64,000 bases of DNA from Tabrizicola sp. TH137 (lineage in GTDB: Bacteria; Pseudomonadota; Alphaproteobacteria; Rhodobacterales; Rhodobacteraceae), in NCBI RefSeq assembly GCF_002855575.1, contig NZ_PKRQ01000009.1, positions 16,988 through 80,987 of the forward strand, read 5' to 3'. The stretch's first letter is position 1; every line of letters begins with the position of its first letter. This document shows, in pieces, positions 1 through 8,836 of the stretch. The translations under genes were made by a program, and so were the position numbers. Below the pieces are notes generated by a model. That model searched no databases. It was not told the origin of the DNA and saw only the letters and a list, made by a program, of their open reading frames with translations.

Positions 1-606
1 CTCATTTCGTGAAGTGATCGTCATGTCCGTTTCAATTACACCAGGAGCTATTGCATTCACACGAATACCATCGGCTGCAAGCTCGCAAGCAAGCGCCTTA
101 CTCAACATCTCAGCGCCAGCTTTCGATGTTGAATAACCGATCGAACCAGGCGACGCGTTGAAGGCTGCGATTGAAGTCACGTTGATTACTGTGCCCTTTC
201 GTCGGCGGAGACCATCGAGCCAGGCAAGGGTAGTGTTTCGAATTCCTTCTAGATTCACACGGATTGCTCGATTCCAGTGATCGTCGCGATCGACGGCATC
301 AAACGAATGCCGTGGCCGAATTCCAGCATTGTTCACTAAAATGTCCAGATCTCCGTGGTCAATTGACACCTTTGCTGCTGCAAGGCGGCAAGCGTCTGGG
401 TCACTGACATCTAGAACAACGGCCGAACAGTGCCTGCCCTCATTCCTCATCATCGTCAGTTGCTCCTCCAGCGCCCTTTCATCGAGGTCTGCGAGGATTA
501 CTTTGGCGCCGTGGTCACACAGTCCTTTGGCAATGGCTGCTCCATTGCCTCGCGCAGCTCCGGTAACTAGGGCGCATTTTTGATTAAGGAGATCGGTTCT
601 TGTCAT
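1..606 (-). CDS. SDR-family oxidoreductase (partial, 3' end outside window)
   Basis: The reverse strand reads open from ATG at 606 to the window edge (202 codons, no stop). It begins MTRTDLLNQKCALVTGAARG, showing the N-terminal Rossmann motif TGxxxGxG (TGAARGNG), then LDVSDPD, the NNAG motif, and the active-site Ser with YSTSK (Tyr-x-x-x-Lys) followed by VNAIAPG. These are classical short-chain dehydrogenase signatures, so it is an NAD(P)-dependent alcohol or keto reductase of unknown substrate. It lies 21 bases after the permease gene and is probably the last visible gene of the polyamine-type transport operon. Only the C-terminus is missing. Confidence 0.9.
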   Translation of the reverse strand, partial: MTRTDLLNQKCALVTGAARGNGAAIAKGLCDHGAKVILADLDERALEEQLTMMRNEGRHCSAVVLDVSDPDACRLAAAKVSIDHGDLDILVNNAGIRPRHSFDAVDRDDHWNRAIRVNLEGIRNTTLAWLDGLRRRKGTVINVTSIAAFNASPGSIGYSTSKAGAEMLSKALACELAADGIRVNAIAPGVIETDMTITSRNE

Positions 607-627
607 GATCAGAAAGTTTCACTCTGA

Positions 628-1431
628 TTAGGCGTGTGAGGCAGACTGAAGCATGCGCCGCCGCTTGCGCTGCATGCTCTGCATGAGCAGGAAGAGGAGT
701 GTTGAGAAGATCATCATGATCGTCGCGACGGCGGTAAGCTCAGGTGAAATTGTCTCGCGCAGACCGGAGTACATTTCACGTGGCAGTGTTCGTTGGTCTG
801 GTCCCGCGACAAAGAGCGCGATCACCACGTCATCAAAAGATGCTGCAAAAGCGAACAATGCTCCGGAAGCCATCGCTGATGAAATTGAGGGAAGCGTAAC
901 CCGAAAGAATGCCGTTAGAGGGCGCGCTCCGCACGCCGCAGCAGCACGACCCAGATTGTGATCGAGCTGTTCGATTGCAGTCAGTACGGGAATGACCACA
1001 AAAGGCACAGCAATGACAATATGCGCGATGATCATCCCGGTCATGGTGTTGGTGAGCTGGAGGGGCGCAAGGAATAGGTAGAGTGCGACGGCAACCAACA
1101 CGATCGGAACTATCATGGGCGAAAGGATAAGGATGCGAAGCGCCGAAGAGATTGGGCCTTGGCGGCGCGCCAAACCAAAAGAGGCGAGAGTGCCGAGCAG
1201 CACAGCGAAAAATGTGGCTGCAAGCCCGATCTTCATCGAGTTTACAAAGGCAAGATACCATTTCGGTGAGGTAAGGACGCTTTCATACCAGCGCAGGGAA
1301 AGCCCGGGCAATGGGTAACTCAGAATGCTGTTGGATGAAAACGAGAGAGGGATGACCGCCAGAATAGGAGCAATAAGGAAAACAAGGACTGCAAGACAAA
1401 CAAGGCCGAAGAGCATGCGCCAGATATTCAT
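628..1431 (-). CDS. ABC transporter permease, PotC/PotI-like
   Basis: A 267-residue hydrophobic protein with about six membrane segments. It carries the inner-membrane permease EAA loop, seen as AAAACGARPLTAFFRVTLPS, which docks onto the ATPase. The length matches PotC/PotI (about 265). With the preceding permease it would form the membrane channel of a spermidine/putrescine-type importer. It follows the PotB-like gene by 6 bases in the same operon. Substrate specificity cannot be read from the sequence; the polyamine-type call rests on family resemblance and on the neighbouring aminotransferase. Confidence 0.88.
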   Translation of the reverse strand: MNIWRMLFGLVCLAVLVFLIAPILAVIPLSFSSNSILSYPLPGLSLRWYESVLTSPKWYLAFVNSMKIGLAATFFAVLLGTLASFGLARRQGPISSALRILILSPMIVPIVLVAVALYLFLAPLQLTNTMTGMIIAHIVIAVPFVVIPVLTAIEQLDHNLGRAAAACGARPLTAFFRVTLPSISSAMASGALFAFAASFDDVVIALFVAGPDQRTLPREMYSGLRETISPELTAVATIMMIFSTLLFLLMQSMQRKRRRMLQSASHA

Positions 1432-1437
1432 TCTTTT

Positions 1438-2616
1438 TCACCCAAGCGAGATTGTTCGGCCGCCGGAGAGGCGCTGCGCTACGAGGTAGAGCACGGATGT
1501 TACGATCAGAAGGATCAGGCCAAGTGCCGAAGCCAAACCCCAGTTCCCTGTGCCGGTCGTGTAATTCGCCACGAAGGCAGAGAGCATTTGGTCTGCAGGT
1601 CCACCAACGAGTGCGGGTGTGACATAGTAGCCAACGGAGAGAATGAAGACCATGATACAGCCCGCAGCGATCCCAGGGAGAGCCAACGGAAGGTAGACGC
1701 GGAAGAACGCGGTGACAGGCCGGGCACCCAGACTTGAAGCAGCGCGCATATAGCCTTTGGGGATCCCTTTCAGTGTACTGTAGAGAGGCAGGATCATGAA
1801 GGGCAACAGCACATGCGTCATCGCAACCACCACGCCTGTTCTGTTGAATATCATGGTGAGTGGTTCCGAAATAAGGCCCAACGATATCAAGGCAGAATTG
1901 ATGATCCCCTCCTTCTGAAGAAGGACGATCCAGGCTGTTGTCCGAACAAGCAGAGACGTCCAGAACGGCAGCATCACCAAGATCAGAATGGCATCTGCCA
2001 CGCGCTCACTGCTGGTCGTCAGAAGGACCGCGACTGGGAAACCGAGAAACAGGCAGGTGAACATCACCAGCGCTGAGATCTCAAGTGTTCGCCATAACAC
2101 TGCAAGGTAAACACGGTTTTCCGAGGGGACCTGTGCGATCGCTCCGTCGAGCTTCCGCTGCAAGTCAACCGAGGCGAGCAGGTAGTGGTCCGAAATTGTT
2201 GCACCAGCACGCTTCATGACAGCGAAAAGATCAGGCGACGTCAGGATCGGGTCAACCGACGCGAAGAACTGCTCATCAAAGACAGTCCCCTCGGCGGCCC
2301 TGCGAACTTGACGCGACGCCTTAGAAAGAGCTGACCGTGCTCCGGTCAGTTCATAGTTTATGCGCCGTGCGGCATCGGCCATGGACCCGCTATCTGCGGC
2401 CTCCACCATGTCCTGCGCAAGAGCAGGATAGACCTCCGGCGGTATGGCCTCACCAATTTGCCAATTGGTGAGGACCTCAAGCGATCTTGGCAGAGCTCGA
2501 GGTACCTCCGTCTCGCGGACAGCAAAAGAGAGGAACCAGACCATGGGCACTACAAAGAAAATCAGCAGAAATCCTGTCAGTGGAGCCAAAAGCAGGCTTC
2601 TGTTCTTCATGGCCAT
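1438..2616 (-). CDS. ABC transporter permease, PotB/PotH-like, with long N-terminal loop
   Basis: 392 residues, about 100 longer than usual PotB. The first membrane segment (about residues 8-31) is followed by a soluble stretch of roughly 130 residues rich in charged and Ala residues before the remaining segments. The EAA motif appears near residue 290 as AASSLGARPVTAFFRVYLPL. It is the partner of the downstream PotC-like permease. The long insertion should lie on the periplasmic side and may contact the binding protein; that role is inference. Gene spacing (15 bases after the binding-protein stop) indicates one transcript. Confidence 0.87.
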   Translation of the reverse strand: MAMKNRSLLLAPLTGFLLIFFVVPMVWFLSFAVRETEVPRALPRSLEVLTNWQIGEAIPPEVYPALAQDMVEAADSGSMADAARRINYELTGARSALSKASRQVRRAAEGTVFDEQFFASVDPILTSPDLFAVMKRAGATISDHYLLASVDLQRKLDGAIAQVPSENRVYLAVLWRTLEISALVMFTCLFLGFPVAVLLTTSSERVADAILILVMLPFWTSLLVRTTAWIVLLQKEGIINSALISLGLISEPLTMIFNRTGVVVAMTHVLLPFMILPLYSTLKGIPKGYMRAASSLGARPVTAFFRVYLPLALPGIAAGCIMVFILSVGYYVTPALVGGPADQMLSAFVANYTTGTGNWGLASALGLILLIVTSVLYLVAQRLSGGRTISLG

Positions 2617-2631
2617 GGTCTGCCCCCAATT

Positions 2632-3687
2632 TTAGTTGTTGCCGGCCCAGGCGGCCCAGCGTTCGTTCAGGTCGTCGAAGTTGTCGATCCAGAATTCGGG
2701 ATCGTCAGGGATCGCGACCTCGAAGTTCGCGGGGTTCGAAGGCAGATCTCCCATGAACTTCGCGTCAATGAGCGAAACCGAGTCCTTGTTGGTCGGGCCG
2801 GAGCGGTTCAGAGGCACAATGGCTGCCTGAGCGTCTGCTCGCGTTGCGAACTCGATTAGCTTGTGGCTCTCCTCCGGGAATGGCGTTCCCTTCATGATGA
2901 CCCAGCTGTCCATTGTATAGATAGAGTCTTGCCAGACGATCCCGAAGTTGGTGCCGTCATTTTCGTTCGAGGCCGTGATGCGCGAGTTGAAAGTCGTGCT
3001 CATCACAACGTCGCCTGCCGCAAGCATCTGGGTCGGTTGTGCGCCGGACTTCCAGAAGAGCAGATCGTCCTTGATCGAGTCAAACTTCGCGAAGGCGCGA
3101 TCAACGCCCTCTGGAGTCGAGAGAACTTCATAGAGCTGGTCCTCTGGGACACCATCTGCCAGCAGAGCAATCTCGAGATTCCACTTTGGGCCATTGCGGA
3201 CCGAGCGCTTGCCTGGGAACTTTTGGGTGTCGAAGAAGTCCGCCCAGCTTTCGGGCTTCGGGCCATCTTTCGAGGCATCATAAGCCAGCACGACGTTGTA
3301 GATCACAGCGCCAACGCCGCATTCATGGGTGGTACCGGGAAGAAAGCGATCCGCCCCTCCGACCTTGTCGAGATCGATCTTCTCGAAAAGCCCTTCTTCG
3401 CACCCGATGGCCAGTTCTTCGGCCTCAACCTGCACAACATCCCAAGTGTTGTTGCCGCTGCGAATGCGGGTGCGAATATTGCCGATGCCACCCTCCCAAT
3501 ATTCATCGACAAGGGCGATGCCGCTTTCAGCGGTGAATGGGCCGAACATGAACTTCCGTTGAGCATCCTGGTACTCGCCACCCCAGGACACGACGGTAAG
3601 GTCGCGGGCCCAGGCAGTTGTAGGCGCAGCGCCCATAGCAACTGAGATCGCCAGAGCACTTGCGGCGATCCAACTTGTTTTCGACAT
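2632..3687 (-). CDS. Periplasmic polyamine-type substrate-binding protein, PotD/PotF-like
   Basis: About 351 residues. The N-terminus MSKTSWIAASALAISVAMGA is a typical Sec signal peptide with a likely cut after TTAWA. The mature part starts RDLTVVSWGGEYQDAQ, the first strand common to the PotD/extracellular solute-binding family 1 fold. The start is set at ATG 3687 because AGGAGG lies seven bases upstream; an ATG at 3693 is too close to it, and a longer reading frame to 3738 would overlap the ATPase gene. It captures ligand for the two permeases and the ATPase next to it. The ligand is inferred to be a polyamine or a related amine. Confidence 0.9.
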   Translation of the reverse strand: MSKTSWIAASALAISVAMGAAPTTAWARDLTVVSWGGEYQDAQRKFMFGPFTAESGIALVDEYWEGGIGNIRTRIRSGNNTWDVVQVEAEELAIGCEEGLFEKIDLDKVGGADRFLPGTTHECGVGAVIYNVVLAYDASKDGPKPESWADFFDTQKFPGKRSVRNGPKWNLEIALLADGVPEDQLYEVLSTPEGVDRAFAKFDSIKDDLLFWKSGAQPTQMLAAGDVVMSTTFNSRITASNENDGTNFGIVWQDSIYTMDSWVIMKGTPFPEESHKLIEFATRADAQAAIVPLNRSGPTNKDSVSLIDAKFMGDLPSNPANFEVAIPDDPEFWIDNFDDLNERWAAWAGNN

Positions 3688-3709
3688 CTTCATTCCTCCT
3701 GTTGGTATG

Positions 3710-4819
3710 TCAGATGCCTGGCTCAAGAACCCAGGCATCCTTCTGGTCGAAGCCGACAGTTACGTTCATCCCGATTTGCAGGCCGGCCGGGACTTGTCCG
3801 GGTTGACACTTCGCCATCCAATTTGGCGAAGGAGTTCCAAGATCGGGCGCCAGTTGAATTCGCCAATGGTCACCCTGGTGAATGATGTCGATGATCCTCG
3901 CCACCAAGGTGCTGTCACGCTTCACATTCTCTGTCTCTGTAGACAAAATGAGAGCCTCTGGTCGGACGCAGAGGATTCCTGACCGACCGGACCCCAACTT
4001 TCCTGGGTGCGCTCGGCCATGAAGACTTGTGTGGCCACATCGCAGTGTCGCAGAGTTGCCATCCTCTGATATCTGGGCAACATCTCCATCAGCACGATTG
4101 TTGTCGCCTATGAACCCCGCGACGAAGGCATTTTCCGGAGCATCGTAAAGCGACGAGGGCTTACCAAGTTGCGCGATACGGCCACGGTTGAAGACCGTGA
4201 TGCGATCCGAGAGGGTCATCGCCTCTGACTGGTCGTGCGTGACGAAGACCATGGTCACGCCCAGTTCCCTATGAAGGCGACGAATCTCCAGTTGCAACTC
4301 CTCGCGGAGGTTCTTGTCGAGAGCTGAGAGAGGTTCGTCCATCAAGACGAGCCGCGGCTCGAATACCAGGGCCCGAGCGAGAGCAACCCGCTGCTGCTCA
4401 CCTCCGGATAGCTGGACCGGCCGTCGGTCCGCATGCCGCTCAAGCCGGACCTTTGACAGTGCGGCCGAAACACGAGTACGGATTTCCGCACGCGGGGTTT
4501 TTCGCATTTCGAGTGGGAACGCGACGTTCTGGGCCACAGTCATGTGTGGAAAGAGCGAATAGCTCTGAAAAACCACACCCATGTTTCGCGCGTAGGCAGG
4601 AAGCGTTTCGATATGCCGACCCTCAAACAGGATCGCACCCGACGTCGGCTGTTCAAACCCTGCGAGCATCATCAGGGTTGTTGTCTTTCCAGATCCGGAT
4701 GGCCCGAGAAGAGTCATGAACTCTCCCGCGTCTATGGTCAGATCAAGGTTTTCGACTGCGACCACAGGATTGACAGTGCCATAGGCCTTCCTGATCCCTT
4801 GAAAGGTGATGAAGCTCAT
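3710..4819 (-). CDS. ABC transporter ATP-binding protein, PotA-like
   Basis: 369 residues, normal for PotA. Visible motifs: Walker A GPSGSGKTT (about residue 39), Q-loop VVFQSYSLFPHM, signature LSGGEQQRVALARAL, Walker B LVLMDEPLSALD, and switch His in FVTHDQSEA. The C-terminal third (from about residue 240) is the TOBE-type regulatory domain of this subfamily. It powers the importer encoded just downstream. Its ribosome site (GGGAGGT) lies inside the last codons of the aminotransferase gene, four bases upstream, so the two are translationally close and surely co-transcribed. Confidence 0.93.
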   Translation of the reverse strand: MSFITFQGIRKAYGTVNPVVAVENLDLTIDAGEFMTLLGPSGSGKTTTLMMLAGFEQPTSGAILFEGRHIETLPAYARNMGVVFQSYSLFPHMTVAQNVAFPLEMRKTPRAEIRTRVSAALSKVRLERHADRRPVQLSGGEQQRVALARALVFEPRLVLMDEPLSALDKNLREELQLEIRRLHRELGVTMVFVTHDQSEAMTLSDRITVFNRGRIAQLGKPSSLYDAPENAFVAGFIGDNNRADGDVAQISEDGNSATLRCGHTSLHGRAHPGKLGSGRSGILCVRPEALILSTETENVKRDSTLVARIIDIIHQGDHWRIQLAPDLGTPSPNWMAKCQPGQVPAGLQIGMNVTVGFDQKDAWVLEPGI

Positions 4820-4823
4820 CGGA

Positions 4824-6245
4824 TCAACCTCCCAAAGCGCCTTGCGCCTTTAATGACGCGAGGGTTTCGTCCAAGGCGGAACGCGTGATCGATATGATCT
4901 CATCGATATCATCCTCCGTCGAAATCAGAGGAGGCGAGAAGGCGATGATGTCTCCGGGGATGTTGCGTACGATCAGCCCACGTGCCATGGCATTGCGCAG
5001 GACCTGAGCCCCTACACCGAGGGCCGCCGGAAATGGCTTGCGCTCCTTGGGGCTAGCGGCCAGCTCCAAAGCACCAATCATCCCGATGCCCCTTGCTTCT
5101 CCAACAAGAGGGTGTTGACCAAGCTCTCTTAGCCGTGCTTGCAGATGAGCACCAACACGGGCCGCGTTAGCAATGACGCCGTCTTCCCGGTAAATCCGAA
5201 GGGTTTCCAAAGCAACTGCGGCAGAAACTGGATGACCTGTGTAGGTGTATCCGTGCCCAAAGTAGCCCATCCGATCGCTGCCTTCTTTCAGGGCTGCGCA
5301 GATATCCTCAGACAGATAAAGGGCGGAAATGGGCGCATAGGCGGCTGAGAGCATCTTTGCGACAGTGATGATGTCCGGCTGGAGGCCAAATACCTGCGTC
5401 CCAAAAGGCTCCCCCAACCTTCCAAAGCCTGAAATCACCTCATCAGCGATGAAGAGGATGTCGTTCTCCTTTAGAAGCTGTTGAAGGCGCGGATAGTAGT
5501 CTTTCGGCGGGATGATCACACCACCACCACCGGTCACGGGTTCAGCGATGAATGCGGCGATGGTTTCAGCGCCTTCGCGTTGGATCACAGAGCGGACTTC
5601 TTCAATCAGGCGATCTGTAAACTGCGCTTCACTTTCACCCGGCAGGGCTCCGCTGTAATAATGCGGCGCTGAAACACGCAGTACCCCCCCGATCGGGAGG
5701 TCAAAAATGGCCTTGCCTCCCTCCAGCCCCGAAAGGGCGGAAGCAACTGCGGTAGTGCCGTGATACGCCCGCTCTCGGGCGATGAATTTCTTCTTCTGAG
5801 GCTTGCCACGCACGTTGTTCACATAGTGAACAATCTTCCACGCTGCATCATTTGATTCAGAGCCGGAGTTTGCAAAGAGAACTCGGCCCATCGGCACGGG
5901 GGCCCAGGCCATCAACTCCGCGGCCAACTCGGCCACGATTGCCGGGGCTCGGTTGTTGAAGGAATGATAGTACGCAAGCTCGCGCATCTGGCGGTAGGCG
6001 GCATCAGCCAAGCGAGCTTCCGAAAAGCCCAGACCAGCACACCAGAGACCGGACATCGCTTCGATGTACGGCTTTCCGGACTCGTCATAGACGCGGATGC
6101 CGTCCCCACGCGTAAAGACCAAGGGACCCTCGGCCTCGATCTGACGAAGGTTCGAGTAAGGATGCAGGTGATAGGCTGCATCGAGTTCGTTAGCTCGGCT
6201 TCGGTTCTTCAAGTCGATCTCTTTCGTTCTGTTGCTTGCGCTCAA
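4824..6245 (-). CDS. Class III (omega) aminotransferase, putrescine/beta-alanine type
   Basis: A PLP-dependent fold-type I enzyme of about 473 residues. It shows the N-terminal [10 protein letters not shown] segment, [32 protein letters not shown], the PLP-binding Asp in [12 protein letters not shown], and the Lys in [10 protein letters not shown] that forms the Schiff base, followed by [11 protein letters not shown]. These are features of omega-amino acid:pyruvate and putrescine aminotransferases. First gene of the transport operon, so a role in breaking down the imported amine is likely. No ATG lies at the start: TTG at 6245 is used here, but another TTG at 6212 with a better-spaced AAGAG is possible. 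Confidence 0.88.
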   Translation of the reverse strand: MSASNRTKEIDLKNRSRANELDAAYHLHPYSNLRQIEAEGPLVFTRGDGIRVYDESGKPYIEAMSGLWCAGLGFSEARLADAAYRQMRELAYYHSFNNRAPAIVAELAAELMAWAPVPMGRVLFANSGSESNDAAWKIVHYVNNVRGKPQKKKFIARERAYHGTTAVASALSGLEGGKAIFDLPIGGVLRVSAPHYYSGALPGESEAQFTDRLIEEVRSVIQREGAETIAAFIAEPVTGGGGVIIPPKDYYPRLQQLLKENDILFIADEVISGFGRLGEPFGTQVFGLQPDIITVAKMLSAAYAPISALYLSEDICAALKEGSDRMGYFGHGYTYTGHPVSAAVALETLRIYREDGVIANAARVGAHLQARLRELGQHPLVGEARGIGMIGALELAASPKERKPFPAALGVGAQVLRNAMARGLIVRNIPGDIIAFSPPLISTEDDIDEIISITRSALDETLASLKAQGALGG

Positions 6246-6527
6246 CTCTTTGACAGCTTCGGCAGGCCGTCAGATGGATCGGCTGCACACTTCTGAGCCA
6301 GTAACGCTCTCGGCAAGTTGAAAGTTATTCAACCTGTCTGTCGATTGATAACGAAAAAAAGTGAAGCGACCGCTGTCGGAGAATTCATCTTGATCGCACT
6401 TGCAGGTGTCGGAACAGGAACGCTGTGGCGCGAAAAAAAGTCGTTACGAGTGCATATCAGCATGAACTAAGGTCAACACGAACGCATTTCAGGTGTGCGA
6501 GCGAACAGCCTGGAGCAAGGATGAACC
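6246..6527. promoter_or_regulatory. Divergent intergenic region between aminotransferase and EthD-like gene
   Basis: A 282-base gene-free stretch between two operons that face away from each other. It is AT-richer than its surroundings, with runs such as gaaaaaaagtg (near 6353) and gcgaaaaaaagtcg (near 6430). Both promoters must lie here. I see no strong palindrome that I can assign to a regulator; a LysR protein encoded at 10380-11273 is a candidate binder by proximity only. Confidence 0.45.
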
Positions 6528-7130
6528 GTGATTTCCCTAATATTCCTCTGTGACGGCCCTAAGGATACATCGGCGGCGGTCGACAAAATCAAATCCGATC
6601 AAAGTGTACGTCATGCTGTCCTCAATAGTGTCTTCAGCTCTCGCGCCCTGACACCGATGGACGCTGGTGACATCCCTGCGCATGCATTGCTTCAGCTTTG
6701 GGTAGAGGCGGGCGAGGATCCGCTTAGGCGAGCGAGTGAAGCCCTCGGGCTTCGCCGTGGCTACGAGGTTCGTCGGCATATCTTCCTTCCACCGCCCTCA
6801 GAACCTGTCGCTCTGAAGCGGATGTCGATGCTTGAGAAGGCATCTGGACTGCCACAAGATCAATTTCGCGAAGTCTGGTTTTCGCAACATGGGCCGAGGG
6901 TGGCTGCGCAGGCAGGTGCCTTGCTTGGCTACTGTCAAAATCACGTGGTTCGTCGCTCTCTCAGTGCGCCGCATTGCGATGGGATGACCGAACTCTGGTT
7001 TGCGGATGAGGCGTCCATGTTTGAAGTCCTACCACCAAGTCCTATCGGCTCTGACGCCCCTACGGCTCATGCAGGCACTTTCATCGACCGCATCACAACC
7101 TTTCTCGTCCAAGAAGAGCGCCTAAAATGA
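6528..7130 (+). CDS. EthD-domain-like small protein
   Basis: 200 residues starting at GTG 6528, with AAGGA six bases upstream. The second half (about 95-190) reads KRMSMLEKASGLPQDQFREV and then WFSQHGPRVA, the pattern of EthD/dimeric alpha-beta barrel proteins, where a His sits after F/W-x-x-x-H. The first half looks like a weaker repeat of the same fold. EthD proteins accompany oxidative pathways and have no settled enzymatic role. Its stop overlaps the next start (ATGA at 7127-7130), so it is translationally coupled to the FAD oxidoreductase. Confidence 0.72.
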   Translation: MISLIFLCDGPKDTSAAVDKIKSDQSVRHAVLNSVFSSRALTPMDAGDIPAHALLQLWVEAGEDPLRRASEALGLRRGYEVRRHIFLPPPSEPVALKRMSMLEKASGLPQDQFREVWFSQHGPRVAAQAGALLGYCQNHVVRRSLSAPHCDGMTELWFADEASMFEVLPPSPIGSDAPTAHAGTFIDRITTFLVQEERLK

Positions 7131-8827
7131 CTGATTCTGAGAAGACTTGTGACGTGCTCGTCGTTGGATCTGGCGCAGGGGGCTTGTCTGCAGCGATTTC
7201 GGCGCGTCTGGCCGGTGCCCAGGTCATCGTGGCAGAGAAAGAACCCGTGTTTGGAGGGACCACGGCGAGGTCTGGTGGTTGGTGCTGGATACCTCTTTCG
7301 CCGCAGGCCATTGCCGCAGGCGTCGACGATAGTGAGGAGGAAGTTCTCACCTATCTTCGGCAAGAACTGGGCGAAAAACTTGACGAAAGAAAGGTGCGCG
7401 CCTTTTTGAAGGCCGGGCCAGAGATGCTTGCGCTCTATGAAAAGCGAACATCGGTTCGACTAGAGTTGGGAACTGCCTTTCCCGACTATCATCCCGAGGC
7501 TCCAGGTGGACGAACAGGGGGGCGGGCACTCTCTACTCCTGCCATGGATGCGCGTGAAATGGGTTCATTACTTCCCTCTCTCGCCCCCCCGTTGCGGGCC
7601 TTGATGCTGGCCGGGATGAGTATCGGTTCCGGGACGGAGCTTCGCCATTTCATCCGGGCGACGCGCTCACCACGCTCGGCGTGGTTTGTTGCCAAGCGCC
7701 TTTTGGCCCATGGTGCCGATCTATTGCGCTATGGGAGAGGGATGCGCCTCGTGAACGGCAACGCGCTTGCGGCGCGCCTCGGAAAAAGTGCAACCGATCT
7801 TGGGGCTGAACTTTGGCTTTCTTCTCCGGTCGAAGAGCTGATTGTCGAGGGCGAGCGTGTCGTTGGTGCGATTATCAGCCGCGGCGGCAAGAAGGTGACG
7901 GTCCACGCACGGAAGGGCATTGTGCTGGCTGCCGGTGGCTTTCCTCATGATCTTGAACGAAGGGCAAATTTGTATGCCCACGCAGCAGAAAGCGGCGAAC
8001 ACTTTCCCTTGGCACCTGAAAGTAACGTCGGCGACGGTCTTCGCCTCGCGGAATCGGTCGGCGTAGTTGTTGGAACTGATCTCCCGCAGAATGCAGCTTG
8101 GGCGCCCGTCTCGTATGGTCATTGGCCAGATGGAAAAGCTGTCACCTATCCGCATTTCGTCGATCGCGGGAAACCGGGGATCATTGCAGTCACTGCGGAC
8201 GGTCGGCGCTTTGTGAACGAGGCGTCTTCATACCACGACTTCGTTTCAGGCTGGCTTGGAAAGCTTGAAGGAAAGCAACTGCCCGATGCGTGGTTCATCG
8301 CGGATGCGCGCGCCATATCCCGTTATGGCCTTGGCCTTGCCAAGCCATTTCCATTTCCCAAGCAGCATTGGCTGCGCAGCGGCTATCTCATCAAGGGGCG
8401 CAGTCTGCAGGAACTGGCCCAAAAGGCTGGCATCAGCCCAGCTGGCTTGACTGAAACCGTCCGACGCTACAACGGCTTTGCCGCCGCAGGTCAGGATCCG
8501 GAATTCGGTCGCGGATCTTCTGCATACAATCGCTTCCAAGGCGACGCGGACCATCGTCCAAATGCGTCTTTGGCGCCGCTTGACAGGGCCCCGTATTATG
8601 CGGTTCGCATCCGGCCCGGGGATATCGGGACCTTTGAAGGCATCCCAACCGACGCCCAGTCAAGGGTCCTCAACTCTGCTGGCCAAGTAATACCAAGGCT
8701 CTATGCCGCCGGCAACGACATGCGTGCCCTCATGGGGGGGTACTATCCGGGCGGCGGCATTACGTTGGGCCCGGCACTTGTCTTCGGCTTCATCGCGGGT
8801 CGCGATGCTGCAATGCGCAACACATGA
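7127..8827 (+). CDS. FAD-dependent oxidoreductase, fumarate reductase/ketosteroid dehydrogenase-like
   Basis: 566 residues of the FAD_binding_2 family. The N-terminus has the dinucleotide motif VVGSGAGGLSAA followed by EKEPVFGGTTARSGG. Near residue 360 is GRRFVNEASSYHDF, and the C-terminus has LYAAGNDMRALMGGYYPGGG with GPALVFGFIAGRDA, the second FAD contact. This layout fits succinate/fumarate reductase flavoproteins and 3-ketosteroid delta-1-dehydrogenases, which insert or reduce a C=C bond next to a carbonyl. No signal peptide, so cytoplasmic. Coupled with the EthD-like gene upstream and an aldehyde dehydrogenase 9 bases downstream; the substrate is unknown. Confidence 0.87.
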   Translation: MTDSEKTCDVLVVGSGAGGLSAAISARLAGAQVIVAEKEPVFGGTTARSGGWCWIPLSPQAIAAGVDDSEEEVLTYLRQELGEKLDERKVRAFLKAGPEMLALYEKRTSVRLELGTAFPDYHPEAPGGRTGGRALSTPAMDAREMGSLLPSLAPPLRALMLAGMSIGSGTELRHFIRATRSPRSAWFVAKRLLAHGADLLRYGRGMRLVNGNALAARLGKSATDLGAELWLSSPVEELIVEGERVVGAIISRGGKKVTVHARKGIVLAAGGFPHDLERRANLYAHAAESGEHFPLAPESNVGDGLRLAESVGVVVGTDLPQNAAWAPVSYGHWPDGKAVTYPHFVDRGKPGIIAVTADGRRFVNEASSYHDFVSGWLGKLEGKQLPDAWFIADARAISRYGLGLAKPFPFPKQHWLRSGYLIKGRSLQELAQKAGISPAGLTETVRRYNGFAAAGQDPEFGRGSSAYNRFQGDADHRPNASLAPLDRAPYYAVRIRPGDIGTFEGIPTDAQSRVLNSAGQVIPRLYAAGNDMRALMGGYYPGGGITLGPALVFGFIAGRDAAMRNT

Positions 8828-8836
8828 GAACTAGCC

